The position numbers were made by a program, and so were the translations under genes. A model generated the notes under the pieces. That model searched no databases. It was not told the origin of the DNA and was given only the letters and a program-made list of their open reading frames with translations. A stretch of DNA of 64,000 nt from assembly GCF_002251945.1 (NCBI RefSeq), contig NZ_NDHW01000132.1:1-64000 (forward strand). Reading direction: 5' to 3'. The DNA is from Pseudanabaena sp. SR411 (GTDB lineage Bacteria; Cyanobacteriota; Cyanobacteriia; Pseudanabaenales; Pseudanabaenaceae). Positions 50,445 through 58,194 of this stretch are shown here, one piece after another (the first letter of the stretch is position 1; the number at the start of each line of letters is the position of its first letter).

Positions 50445-50615
50445 CTAATCTTCAAGTTTTAATCCTTCAACACGCTCAAATTCTCTAGTGTTATGGGTTA
50501 CAAGGATAATATCATTGGCTAAAGCGATCGCAGCGATCTGTAAATCATAGCTTCCAATCGGAGTTCTCAGCTTTTGTAATTTGGCGCGTATTATTCCGCC
50601 AATTAGGGCTGTGGG
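50445..50615 (-). pseudogene. VapC-like PIN toxin, C-terminal half only
   Basis: The C-terminal PIN motif IRAKLQKLRTPIGSYDLQIAAIALANDIILVTHNTREF carries the third and fourth acidic/Asn positions. The N-terminal half, with the first two Asp/Glu, is missing; the frame instead runs back into the antitoxin gene in another phase. A deletion joined the end of the antitoxin to the middle of the toxin. Confidence 0.75.
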
Positions 50616-50806
50616 TCTCTTTCCAACAGTTCTCCTTGCCATGATCCAAATGTACTCAGAAATCGTTGTGACCATCGGCGCTTTTGAGTCTTCTGAACAA
50701 TTTGATACACCAATAAAATATCTAGTTTTTCTCCTGAATGTTCGGGAAGTTGTATTTGGAGTATGCCTTTTTCATCAACTTGGGCTGTCGTTTGGATTGT
50801 TTGCAT
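50603..50806 (-). CDS. VapB-like antitoxin, possibly C-terminally truncated
   Basis: This 67-residue protein MQTIQTTAQVDEKGILQIQL... has the N-terminal beta-strand pattern of AbrB/DUF-type antitoxins found before VapC in cyanobacteria and ends FGSWQGELLERDPQP. Homologues as I know them carry some further residues after FGSWQGE. It overlaps the VapC remnant, so it is probably an orphan left by the same deletion. Confidence 0.6.
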   Translation of the reverse strand: MQTIQTTAQVDEKGILQIQLPEHSGEKLDILLVYQIVQKTQKRRWSQRFLSTFGSWQGELLERDPQP

Positions 50807-50946
50807 TGTCTTACTTCCTATGGATATTTTTTGATAACATCTTGGATGCCAATACGATGAACTTTAATGTGGATGTCATCTGGACTGAGAAAGTCGAAAT
50901 AGTCTTCAAAAAGTATAGGTATTGACTCTTCTATGTAAGTGCTATC

Positions 50947-51843
50947 TTAGCTCAGATATTTGTTTGGGAATCGCAGTAAATCCTTAATTTCCTGAATGCT
51001 CAGTGGTGGTGAGCGTCGATGAATCATTGCGTGACAGTTTGGACAAACAGGACGTAAATCTTCAATGGGATCAACTACATACTCTTCTCCAATTTCTGAA
51101 ATAGGTCGCAAATGATGAACATGGATAAAACCTTCCCCCAATTCTCCAAACATTTGACCAAAGTTAAAATCACAAACTGAGCAACTCACCCCGTAATAAT
51201 CGATACATTTTTGTCGCGCTTTTGGATCTCTTTCATAGGCATTGACTAAAATCTGGCGTATGGAACCCTCACGAAACTCTTGTGTTGAATCTATTTCATC
51301 AGGGAAAATAGCAGTAATCTCTCCGCCAGAGATAATATTATCAGTTTCTTCATCAGGAGAACTAGCTATGATTTCTTCATCAGGAAAAATTGTAGTAATT
51401 TCTTCATCGGGAAGAACTATATTGACTTCGACTTCAGTCTTGTTTTTTAAGTATTCCGAATATGATAAATGTTGGCTTTGAGGTACTCCTTTAAGTTTAG
51501 GTTCTAAACTTTTAGTAATGACAGCTTCTAAAGGGGAATCTTCACGTTTATCATAAACTTCATAGTCAGATTTCTGAACAATAAAAATACGTCTTTTGAA
51601 GTGTTTTCTGACCCCTTTTATTTGCTCCATTGACGGAGCATCTTCTGAAAGATCTGCATAACCAACAACAATTTCTCCATTACGTGAAAACTCTTTTAGT
51701 TTAGATTCGGAAAGACCTTTTTGTTTATGGTAGAAAGGTTCGGAAACTCGAACCCATGGATATTTTTCTACATCCTTAAGCCAAACAATCTTTTCTTCGT
51801 ATTGTAAGTAATTATCGGTTTGTTGCGAAGAATTGCTTTTCAT
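50947..51843 (-). CDS. HNH endonuclease with acidic repeat linker
   Basis: In this 298-residue protein residues 200-298 form an HNH module: CSVC and CPNC zinc ligands, FIHVHHLRPISEIGEEY (the His-His of the motif), and LRPVCPNCHAMIHRR (N and H). It is preceded by GSIRQILVNAYERDPKARQKCIDYY, common in HNH proteins of McrA-like type. The N-terminal half (about 15-115) looks like a separate small domain with FIVQKSDYEVY. Between them lie degenerate acidic units (PDEEITTIFPDEEIIASSPDEE, residues about 145-190). It may be a defence or modification-dependent nuclease, but its target is unknown. Nothing next to it supports a system. Confidence 0.75.
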   Translation of the reverse strand: MKSNSSQQTDNYLQYEEKIVWLKDVEKYPWVRVSEPFYHKQKGLSESKLKEFSRNGEIVVGYADLSEDAPSMEQIKGVRKHFKRRIFIVQKSDYEVYDKREDSPLEAVITKSLEPKLKGVPQSQHLSYSEYLKNKTEVEVNIVLPDEEITTIFPDEEIIASSPDEETDNIISGGEITAIFPDEIDSTQEFREGSIRQILVNAYERDPKARQKCIDYYGVSCSVCDFNFGQMFGELGEGFIHVHHLRPISEIGEEYVVDPIEDLRPVCPNCHAMIHRRSPPLSIQEIKDLLRFPNKYLS

Positions 51844-51877
51844 GATTTTTAAACAAAATGGTATTGCTTATTAATTA

Positions 51878-51914
51878 GCAAAAGAAAGGGGCGCGACGCG
51901 CCCCTTTCTTTTGC
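51878..51914. terminator. Bidirectional terminator after ndhB and near the HNH gene start
   Basis: The stem GCAAAAGAAAGGGGCGCG / CGCGCCCCTTTCTTTTGC has a single-base centre and lies directly after the ndhB stop. Confidence 0.8.
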
Positions 51915-51915
51915 T

Positions 51916-53463
51916 TTATTGTGCAGTTGTTGGTAAGACTGCAACTGGTTTTGATATTGGTGCTTTAGCTTGGAGAAACTTGGTTTCTTTTACAGCTTGA
52001 TTGGATAGAGAGAAGAGAGGATTAGATGCAATACCAGCGATCGCTGTAAAGATCAGCGTAAATACAAGCGCCGCTTGTAAAGGCTTCATACCTACCTGAG
52101 TCCATGTGATCTCAGGATAGTTCTTAATCGACTCAGACATTTCTTGAGGCTCCTTAACTACCATCATCTTGACAACGCGGATGTAGTAATAGAGAGAAAC
52201 TACACTCATGACTAGAGCTAGCAATACCAAGCCGTAAGCTTGAGCTTGCCAACCTGCCCAGAAAATGTAGAGCTTACCAAAGAAACCTGCAAGGGGCGGA
52301 ATACCTCCGAGGGATAGGAGGCAAACGCTTAAAGCCAAGGTGAGAAGAGGATCTTTTTGGTAGAGACCACTGTATTCACTAATTTGATCAGTTCCTGTGC
52401 GAGAAGCAAACAGGATCACACAGGCGAAAGCCCCCATGTTCATGAATAGATACAGGATCAAGTAAAAGATCATGCTGGCGTAACCCGCTTCGGAGTCGAT
52501 AGCCATGCCGAGCATTACAAATCCTGCTTGACCGATGGAGGAGTATGCCAACATCCGCTTCATGCTTGTTTGAGCGATCGCCACCACATTACCCAAGACC
52601 ATGCTCAAAACGGTTAAGACCACAAACACGTAATGCCACTGCAAAGAAGCCAGAGGAAAAACGGTAATTAAAAATCTGAGAGCAAGTCCAAAACCTGCAA
52701 CTTTCGAGCCGATTGATAAAAAGGCTACTACAGGCGTGGGTGAACCTTCATATACATCAGGAGTCCATTGGTGAAAAGGTACTGCGGAGAGCTTGAAGGA
52801 AACCCCTGCAATTACAAACACCATCGAGATGATTAGGGCTGTGTTGCTAACGGTGATCTTTGAGGCGATCGCCGACAGAGAGGTTTCGCCGCCCGAAAGT
52901 CCGTATAGCAAAGACATCCCATAAAGAAAAATCGCCGAGCTAGCCGCACCGACTAATAAATATTTGAGCGCCGCTTCATTGGAGCGCGGATCGCGTTTGG
53001 TATAACCCGACAGCAAGTAAGACGAAATACTCAGGGTTTCAAGGGAGACAAATACCATCACCATTTCGTCGGAGCCAGTGAGGAACATACCGCCGAGGGT
53101 CGCACTGAGCAAAATTACGAGATACTCGCCAACTACCACACCTGACTGCTCTAGATAACGTACCGAAACGAGAATCGTTAGGAGAGCTGATAGGGCAATA
53201 ATGCCACGAAAAATAATGCTGAGTTTGTCACTATTAAAACTGCCCAAAAAGGCGATTGGATTTTCTAAGCCCGTCCATTGCCACACAAGAGCCGCAGTAG
53301 AAGCTGCTAAACCTGCGATCGCAATATAGGGTAGAACATTTACCGACTTTCGCCCTGATGCAATCAGATCGACAATCAATACGAGTACCAATGTCCCAAT
53401 GACGATTAGTTCTGGCAAGATCGCACCACTATTGAGCAGAGCATTGAGACTTGCTGTATCCAT
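51916..53463 (-). CDS. ndhB: NAD(P)H-quinone oxidoreductase subunit 2
   Basis: This 515-residue subunit of the thylakoid NDH-1 complex, a proton-pumping antiporter-like membrane protein, acts in cyclic electron flow, respiration and CO2 uptake. About fourteen hydrophobic helices; motifs [38 protein letters not shown] and the key Lys in [16 protein letters not shown] are intact, with NdhB-type C-terminal sequence. Single gene, reading away from the cmp operon. In cyanobacteria ndhB is required for both CO2-uptake NDH forms, and it lies next to the bicarbonate-uptake operon here. Confidence 0.95.
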   Translation of the reverse strand: MDTASLNALLNSGAILPELIVIGTLVLVLIVDLIASGRKSVNVLPYIAIAGLAASTAALVWQWTGLENPIAFLGSFNSDKLSIIFRGIIALSALLTILVSVRYLEQSGVVVGEYLVILLSATLGGMFLTGSDEMVMVFVSLETLSISSYLLSGYTKRDPRSNEAALKYLLVGAASSAIFLYGMSLLYGLSGGETSLSAIASKITVSNTALIISMVFVIAGVSFKLSAVPFHQWTPDVYEGSPTPVVAFLSIGSKVAGFGLALRFLITVFPLASLQWHYVFVVLTVLSMVLGNVVAIAQTSMKRMLAYSSIGQAGFVMLGMAIDSEAGYASMIFYLILYLFMNMGAFACVILFASRTGTDQISEYSGLYQKDPLLTLALSVCLLSLGGIPPLAGFFGKLYIFWAGWQAQAYGLVLLALVMSVVSLYYYIRVVKMMVVKEPQEMSESIKNYPEITWTQVGMKPLQAALVFTLIFTAIAGIASNPLFSLSNQAVKETKFLQAKAPISKPVAVLPTTAQ

Positions 53464-53557
53464 ACTTAATTCATGTGTTGTTGCTATGGCAATTGTATAG
53501 CAAAACTTGAGTCGCTCTAATTTCTTGCTCCCTTCTTCTTTTATGACAACTACTTTG

Positions 53558-53658
53558 TGCCAAGTTAAGCAATGGCTACGCTATTGCTTAACTTGAAAAT
53601 CCTTACGGGGTTTAGTTTTTAATTCACAAAAGTGTTGTCACACTTTCGCGAATTGGTA
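53558..53658. repeat. Repeat family A, copy 3 (101 bp) with changed first stem
   Basis: Same length and third stem as the other copies, TTGGTA at the right end, TGCCAA at the left. The first stem is AAGTTAAGCAAT/ATTGCTTAACTT instead of ACACAAAATGGC and complement, both arms changed together so that pairing is kept. It lies between ndhB and cmpA, upstream of both. Confidence 0.8.
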
Positions 53659-53694
53659 TTACAGAGATGTGTAATCGAAGTTTGTAATTGATAG

Positions 53695-53770
53695 GGTAAG
53701 TTAAATAGAGTATTATCTATGATAATTATAAAAATAATAGACTTTACTCTATCAAGACTTAACTCTAATA
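53695..53770 (+). promoter_or_regulatory. Candidate CmpR operator upstream of cmpA
   Basis: TTATCTATGATAA (53713-53725) fits the CmpR recognition form TTA-N7/8-TAA. It lies inside a longer imperfect palindrome with TAGAGTA/TACTCTA and GTTAAATAGAGTA...GACTTAAC arms. The region is A/T-rich, so the match alone is weak; the nested symmetry raises it. LysR proteins such as CmpR would activate cmpA under low CO2. Confidence 0.45.
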
Positions 53771-53970
53771 TATCAATAGCAACCAATCAATCGTTCTCAA
53801 AGATTTTTGCTAAGTCACCTTATAACTTAGCTTCTTAATCACGATCCGTTGAGATTGCCTTGAAATGTGCAAGTCAAATTTGCAAATTAACTTCAAGAGC
53901 GATCGCAGCTTAATTTTTGCTGTCTTATTTTTTTGAAAAAACCTATTTATTATGTTTTAGGAGAGAAACT

Positions 53971-55323
53971 ATGTCTGGTTTCAATAACAACTTTTCAAGG
54001 CGGCGCTTTTTAGCAACCGCAGGAGCTACCGCTCTCAGTTCAGTCTTACTTAAGGGATGTCTTGGTAACCCTCCAGAAGACACACCGACGATTACATCAG
54101 CACAGGCGGTCAAAATAAATCTGCCTCCTGAACAAGTTCCTGAAATTAACAAAGCCAGACTTGGCTATTTGCCAATTGTTGAAGCTGCACCATTAGTTAT
54201 TGCTAAAGAGAAGGGCTTCTTTGCGAAGTATGGCATGGATAATGTGGAAATCTCTAAGCAAGCCAACTGGGGAGCCGCTAGAGATAATGTCAAAATTGGT
54301 TCCTCCGCAGGTGGAATTGATGGCGGTCAGTGGCAAATGCCCATGCCCTATTTAATTTCCGAAGGAATTATTACTGATAGTCTCAAAATCCCAATGTATG
54401 TGCTGTTGCAGTTAAATACCCATGGCAATGCGATCGCGATCGCTGATAAGCACAAAAACAAAGGACTAACCCTCAAAATCGACAAAGCCAAGGATTTCTT
54501 TGAGAAAACTAAATCTGAAGGAGCGAAATTTAAAGCTGCTTACACTTTCCCTAAAGCCAATCAAGAATTTTGGATTCGTTACTGGTTAGCGGCCAATGGA
54601 GTCGATCCTGATACGGATGTCGAATTATTGACTGTACCTGCGGCGCAAACCGTAGCCAACATGAAAACTGGCTCAATGGATGCCTTCAGCACAGGCGACC
54701 CTTGGCCCTATCGCATCGTCAAAGAGAAGATCGGTTTCATTCCTGCACTGACTGCGGAAATTTGGAAGGGACATCCTGAAGAATATCTAGCGCTACGTGC
54801 GGATTGGGTCGATAAATATCCTAAAGCAACTAAGTCCTTGCTGAAGGCAATTATGGAAGCACAGCAATGGTGTGATAACTTCGATAATCGCAAAGAACTA
54901 ATCCAGATTGTTTCTGGTCAAAACTACTTTGGGGTTGCACCTGAGGTACTTGCCGATCCGATGATGGGCAAGTATGACATGGGTGACGGACGCATTATCG
55001 ATGACAAGAGCATGGCTCCACTCTATTGGAAAGATGCCAAGGGAAGTGTTTCCTATCCCTATCAAAGTCATGATCTTTGGTTCATTACAGAGAGTGTGCG
55101 CTGGGGCTTCTTACCAAAAGAGTCTTTAGCTACGGCTAAGGATTTGATTAAGAAGGTCAACCGTGAGGATCTATGGCGCGAGGCAGCTAAGGAAGCAGGA
55201 TTCACCGCCGCCGACATTCCCACTAGCACATCTCGCGGTATTGAAGAATTCTTTGACGGTACAAAGTTCGACCCCGAAAATCCTCAAGCCTATCTTGACA
55301 GCCTAAAGATCAAGAAGGCATAG
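53971..55323 (+). CDS. cmpA: Bicarbonate-binding lipoprotein
   Basis: The ATG at 53971 follows AGGAGAG at 9 nt; the 54-nt longer frame lacks a signal. The mature form is 450 residues with a twin-arginine-like leader ([19 protein letters not shown]) and lipobox LKGC. It is the CmpA form of the NrtA/CmpA family: [14 protein letters not shown] (NrtA: AFCVGEPW) and [13 protein letters not shown]. The Glu after HPE (E271) takes the place of the Lys that contacts nitrate in NrtA. CmpA binds bicarbonate with Ca2+ in the Synechocystis structure. First gene of the operon; low-CO2 induction is expected. Confidence 0.9.
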   Translation: MSGFNNNFSRRRFLATAGATALSSVLLKGCLGNPPEDTPTITSAQAVKINLPPEQVPEINKARLGYLPIVEAAPLVIAKEKGFFAKYGMDNVEISKQANWGAARDNVKIGSSAGGIDGGQWQMPMPYLISEGIITDSLKIPMYVLLQLNTHGNAIAIADKHKNKGLTLKIDKAKDFFEKTKSEGAKFKAAYTFPKANQEFWIRYWLAANGVDPDTDVELLTVPAAQTVANMKTGSMDAFSTGDPWPYRIVKEKIGFIPALTAEIWKGHPEEYLALRADWVDKYPKATKSLLKAIMEAQQWCDNFDNRKELIQIVSGQNYFGVAPEVLADPMMGKYDMGDGRIIDDKSMAPLYWKDAKGSVSYPYQSHDLWFITESVRWGFLPKESLATAKDLIKKVNREDLWREAAKEAGFTAADIPTSTSRGIEEFFDGTKFDPENPQAYLDSLKIKKA

Positions 55324-55384
55324 GTCAAAAAATTCGGTCAAAAAATTTAAAAAACAAATAAGTATTGTGTGAGGAAAATTAATC

Positions 55385-57112
55385 TTGAAAATTCATGCCA
55401 GTCGTCTCGGATTGCTTCTACTAAGCTTGCCACTAGCTTTAGGCTCGATATCTTTGTCAGCAGAGGCAAATCCTACTAGTTCTTCAACAGTTGCATCCAC
55501 TGAAACTAAAACTACTATCCCCCAAGTTTCTAGCGAAACTCAACTTAAGGCGATCGCTACCGATCCTATCGCTCAGAATGTCACCTCTGTTTCTCAATTA
55601 TCAGATGTGCGTCCTACGGATTGGGCTTTTACCGCCTTACAATCGCTAGTTGAGCGCTATGGCTGCATCGCAGGCTATCCCGATAGCACATTTCGCGGCA
55701 AACAAGCGACCTCCCGCTACGAATTTGCGGCTGGTTTAAATGCTTGTCTTGACAAAATCAATGAGATTATTTCGGCGGGATTAGCTGACAAGGTTAGCAA
55801 AGAAGACCTCGCAACCTTGCAAAAGCTCCAAGAGGAATTTGCTGCGGAACTTGCAACTTTGAGAGGTCGGGTTGATGCCCTTGACGCGAAGACTGCCAAG
55901 CTTGAGGCTCAACAGTTCTCCACTACAACCAAACTAAGCGGTGAAGCAATTTTCAGCGTGTCAGGCGCAACAGGAGCAAATCCTAACAACAGTGGCACAA
56001 ACACTAACATTGTTTTTAATAACCGTGTACGCCTAAATTTATTGACCAGTTTTTCTGGTAAGGACTTATTGATTACAGGCTTACAAGCTACCAATATCAA
56101 CAGTCTAGCTGCACCTTTAGGCTATGCCGATCCCCTTGGCAGTTCTAGTAACGTGAAATTGGGATTTGAGAATCAATTCCTCAATTTCAATCCATCTAAC
56201 TCCAATACAGCAGCCGCAAACTCGGTCAATCTTTACAAGTTACTCTACATTTTCCCAGTTGCTGATAAGTTGACAATGTTTGCAGGTTCTAATGCGGAAG
56301 TTTCTGATGCTTTCCCCGCAATTAGCCCATTTGCTAGTGAAGGGCAAGGCTCTATCTCCCGCTTTGGTCAGGGTTTAAATGCTGCGACCCGTGTATCTGG
56401 AGGGACATCTGGTACTGGGCTAGCCGCTGCCGTTGGTTTTATCTGGACTCCTTCCGATAAGGTTGATTTTCGAGCTTTATATGGAAGTGTTAACTCTGCG
56501 ATTCCGACCAACAGTGCCACGACTTTGCTTGGGGCGGGCTTCTTTGGCGGTAGTAGCGTTGCAGCTGCCCAATTAACCCTCAAACCCACTTCTACTCTTG
56601 ATATCGGACTCAACTATGCCAATAGCTATCACCAGATTAATATTTTGGGAACAGGTTTAGCTTCCGCAGACATTAATGCAATTAGTGGAGCAGGGACAGC
56701 ACTAACCGACCCAATCAAAATGAATTCTATCGGTTCAACTTTGACATGGCGGATTACTCCCAAGATTGCTTTTAATCTATCTGGCGCTTGGATTTTTGCC
56801 AACCTTACTAATAAGGATGCTTCCACCACCTTTACTAGTTGGATGACAGGATTTCATTTCAATGATGTCTTCAATGAAGGCAACACGGCTGGGCTTATCT
56901 TTGGACAGCCTCTAGCACGTAATGCTGTTGGTGGGCTTGCTAATCCCACTGGGATTACCGCTAAACCCTATCACTTGGAAGGATATTTCAATTTCAAACT
57001 TTCTAAAAATATCAGCGTTACCCCAGGAGTGTTCTTCGTCTTTAACCCCGAAGGTATCAACAACGCACCTACCGCGACCGTTGGAGTAGTTCGTACTACG
57101 TTTACGTTCTAA
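55385..57112 (+). CDS. SLH-OprB outer-membrane porin in the cmp operon
   Basis: This 575-residue protein has a TTG start at 55385 with GAGG upstream; signal peptide to about residue 28 (..LGSISLSAEA). An SLH domain (about 77-130: LSDVRPTDWAFTALQSLVER, YGCIAGYPDSTFRGKQATSR, YEFAAGLNACL) binds the cell wall. Residues about 155-185 are a coiled coil, then a 16-strand-like beta-barrel (about 190-575) ends in Phe. This is the cyanobacterial SomA/OprB-like porin. In Synechocystis a porin (slr0042) lies between cmpB and cmpC; here it lies between cmpA and cmpB. It may let bicarbonate or other small solutes into the periplasm. Confidence 0.88.
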   Translation: MKIHASRLGLLLLSLPLALGSISLSAEANPTSSSTVASTETKTTIPQVSSETQLKAIATDPIAQNVTSVSQLSDVRPTDWAFTALQSLVERYGCIAGYPDSTFRGKQATSRYEFAAGLNACLDKINEIISAGLADKVSKEDLATLQKLQEEFAAELATLRGRVDALDAKTAKLEAQQFSTTTKLSGEAIFSVSGATGANPNNSGTNTNIVFNNRVRLNLLTSFSGKDLLITGLQATNINSLAAPLGYADPLGSSSNVKLGFENQFLNFNPSNSNTAAANSVNLYKLLYIFPVADKLTMFAGSNAEVSDAFPAISPFASEGQGSISRFGQGLNAATRVSGGTSGTGLAAAVGFIWTPSDKVDFRALYGSVNSAIPTNSATTLLGAGFFGGSSVAAAQLTLKPTSTLDIGLNYANSYHQINILGTGLASADINAISGAGTALTDPIKMNSIGSTLTWRITPKIAFNLSGAWIFANLTNKDASTTFTSWMTGFHFNDVFNEGNTAGLIFGQPLARNAVGGLANPTGITAKPYHLEGYFNFKLSKNISVTPGVFFVFNPEGINNAPTATVGVVRTTFTF

Positions 57113-57195
57113 ATAACAGCTAAAAGAGCGAATAGTTAAAAGCGATTCGCTCTTATCAAAAAACAATTTACTTGATTCTCTAGGATTAAAAAATT

Positions 57196-58038
57196 ATGGC
57201 AGTAAGTGTTGGTAATCGTAACGGTAGCTTTGGGCGATCGCTCAGCAAATTTTGGCAAAAGAATGCTCAAAACTGGGCGCTCCCAATCATCGGACTATTA
57301 GGATTTTTACTGGTTTGGCAAGTTCTCTCGGCTACTGGTTTACTAAAACTGCCTAGCCCATTCGACATTATTTATGAAAAAAACACTCGTAACCTGTTAC
57401 TTTATCCCTTCTTCGATCGCGGTGGTACGGATAAAGGCTTGTTCTGGCAAACCCTCGCTAGTTTTGAGCGCGTTGCTAAGGGTTACTCACTGGCGGCGAT
57501 CGTGGGTATTAGTGTCGGGATTCTGGTGGGGACTAATGCAGTTATTGATAAAGCCCTCGATCCATTGTTCCAATTTTTGCGAACAGTGCCACCCCTAGCA
57601 TGGGTTCCCATTGCACTTGCCGCTTTACGTCAAAATGAACCCGCCGCCTTGTTTGTTATCTTTATTACTGCTGTATGGCCGATCTTGTTAAATACTGCGG
57701 TTGGTGTGAAGCAAATTCCTCAAGACTATCGCAATGTTTCGCGAGTCCTACAACTCTCTAAGCAAAAGTATTTCTTCAAGATTTTGATTCCTTCGGCACT
57801 GCCCTATATCTTCACTGGTTTACGCATTTCCATCGGTCTAGCATGGCTTGCGATTATCGCTGCGGAAATCATCATGTCAGGTATTGTCGGTATTGGTTTC
57901 TTCATCTGGAACTCCTACACCAATGACAAGGTGGGTGAAGTAATTTTGGCTCTAGTTTACATCGGTGCTGTGGGCTTGATTCTCGATCGCGCCGTTGCAT
58001 GGCTTCAAAATGTGATCTTGCCTGAAGAACAGAAGTAA
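57196..58038 (+). CDS. cmpB: Bicarbonate ABC transporter permease
   Basis: This 280-residue inner-membrane permease, paralogue of the nrtB product at 29970, has six hydrophobic helices. The coupling loop and core motif are alike (FLRTVPPLAWVPIALAAL; PILLNTAVGVKQIPQDYRNV; AAEIIMSGIVGIGFFIWNSY). It is shorter at the N terminus than NrtB. The assignment to bicarbonate comes from CmpA and the operon. A C-rich palindrome lies just after it, before cmpC. Confidence 0.9.
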   Translation: MAVSVGNRNGSFGRSLSKFWQKNAQNWALPIIGLLGFLLVWQVLSATGLLKLPSPFDIIYEKNTRNLLLYPFFDRGGTDKGLFWQTLASFERVAKGYSLAAIVGISVGILVGTNAVIDKALDPLFQFLRTVPPLAWVPIALAALRQNEPAALFVIFITAVWPILLNTAVGVKQIPQDYRNVSRVLQLSKQKYFFKILIPSALPYIFTGLRISIGLAWLAIIAAEIIMSGIVGIGFFIWNSYTNDKVGEVILALVYIGAVGLILDRAVAWLQNVILPEEQK

Positions 58039-58160
58039 TACCCCCCTTAGTCCCCCCTTTCAAGGGGGGAGACAAGAAGTTGAATTCTCTCCCTTTGAAA
58101 AGGAAATAAACAAGAAATCTTGTTCCCTACCCTTTGCAAGGGGAGGGTTAGGGAGGGGTT
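58039..58160. repeat. C-rich/G-rich repeat in the cmpB-cmpC gap
   Basis: CCCCCCTTAGTCCCCCCTTT and its near complement AAGGGGGGA form a hairpin, followed by CCCTTTGCAAGGGGAGGGTT. It is of the same class as 60216-60300. No terminator-like T-run follows. Confidence 0.6.
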
Positions 58161-58194
58161 AAAAAAGTTTTATAAAACGAAGGAGAATTTTAAA

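Noticed and set aside
50581-50925. A plus-strand 114-residue membrane-like open frame
   Set aside because: It lies opposite the VapB/VapC remnant and is explained by those minus-strand codons; no ribosome site is seen.
53917-53970. Longer N terminus of CmpA from 53917
   Set aside because: The extra 18 residues precede the twin-arginine leader, whereas the ATG at 53971 has a good ribosome site (AGGAGAG) and gives the normal length.
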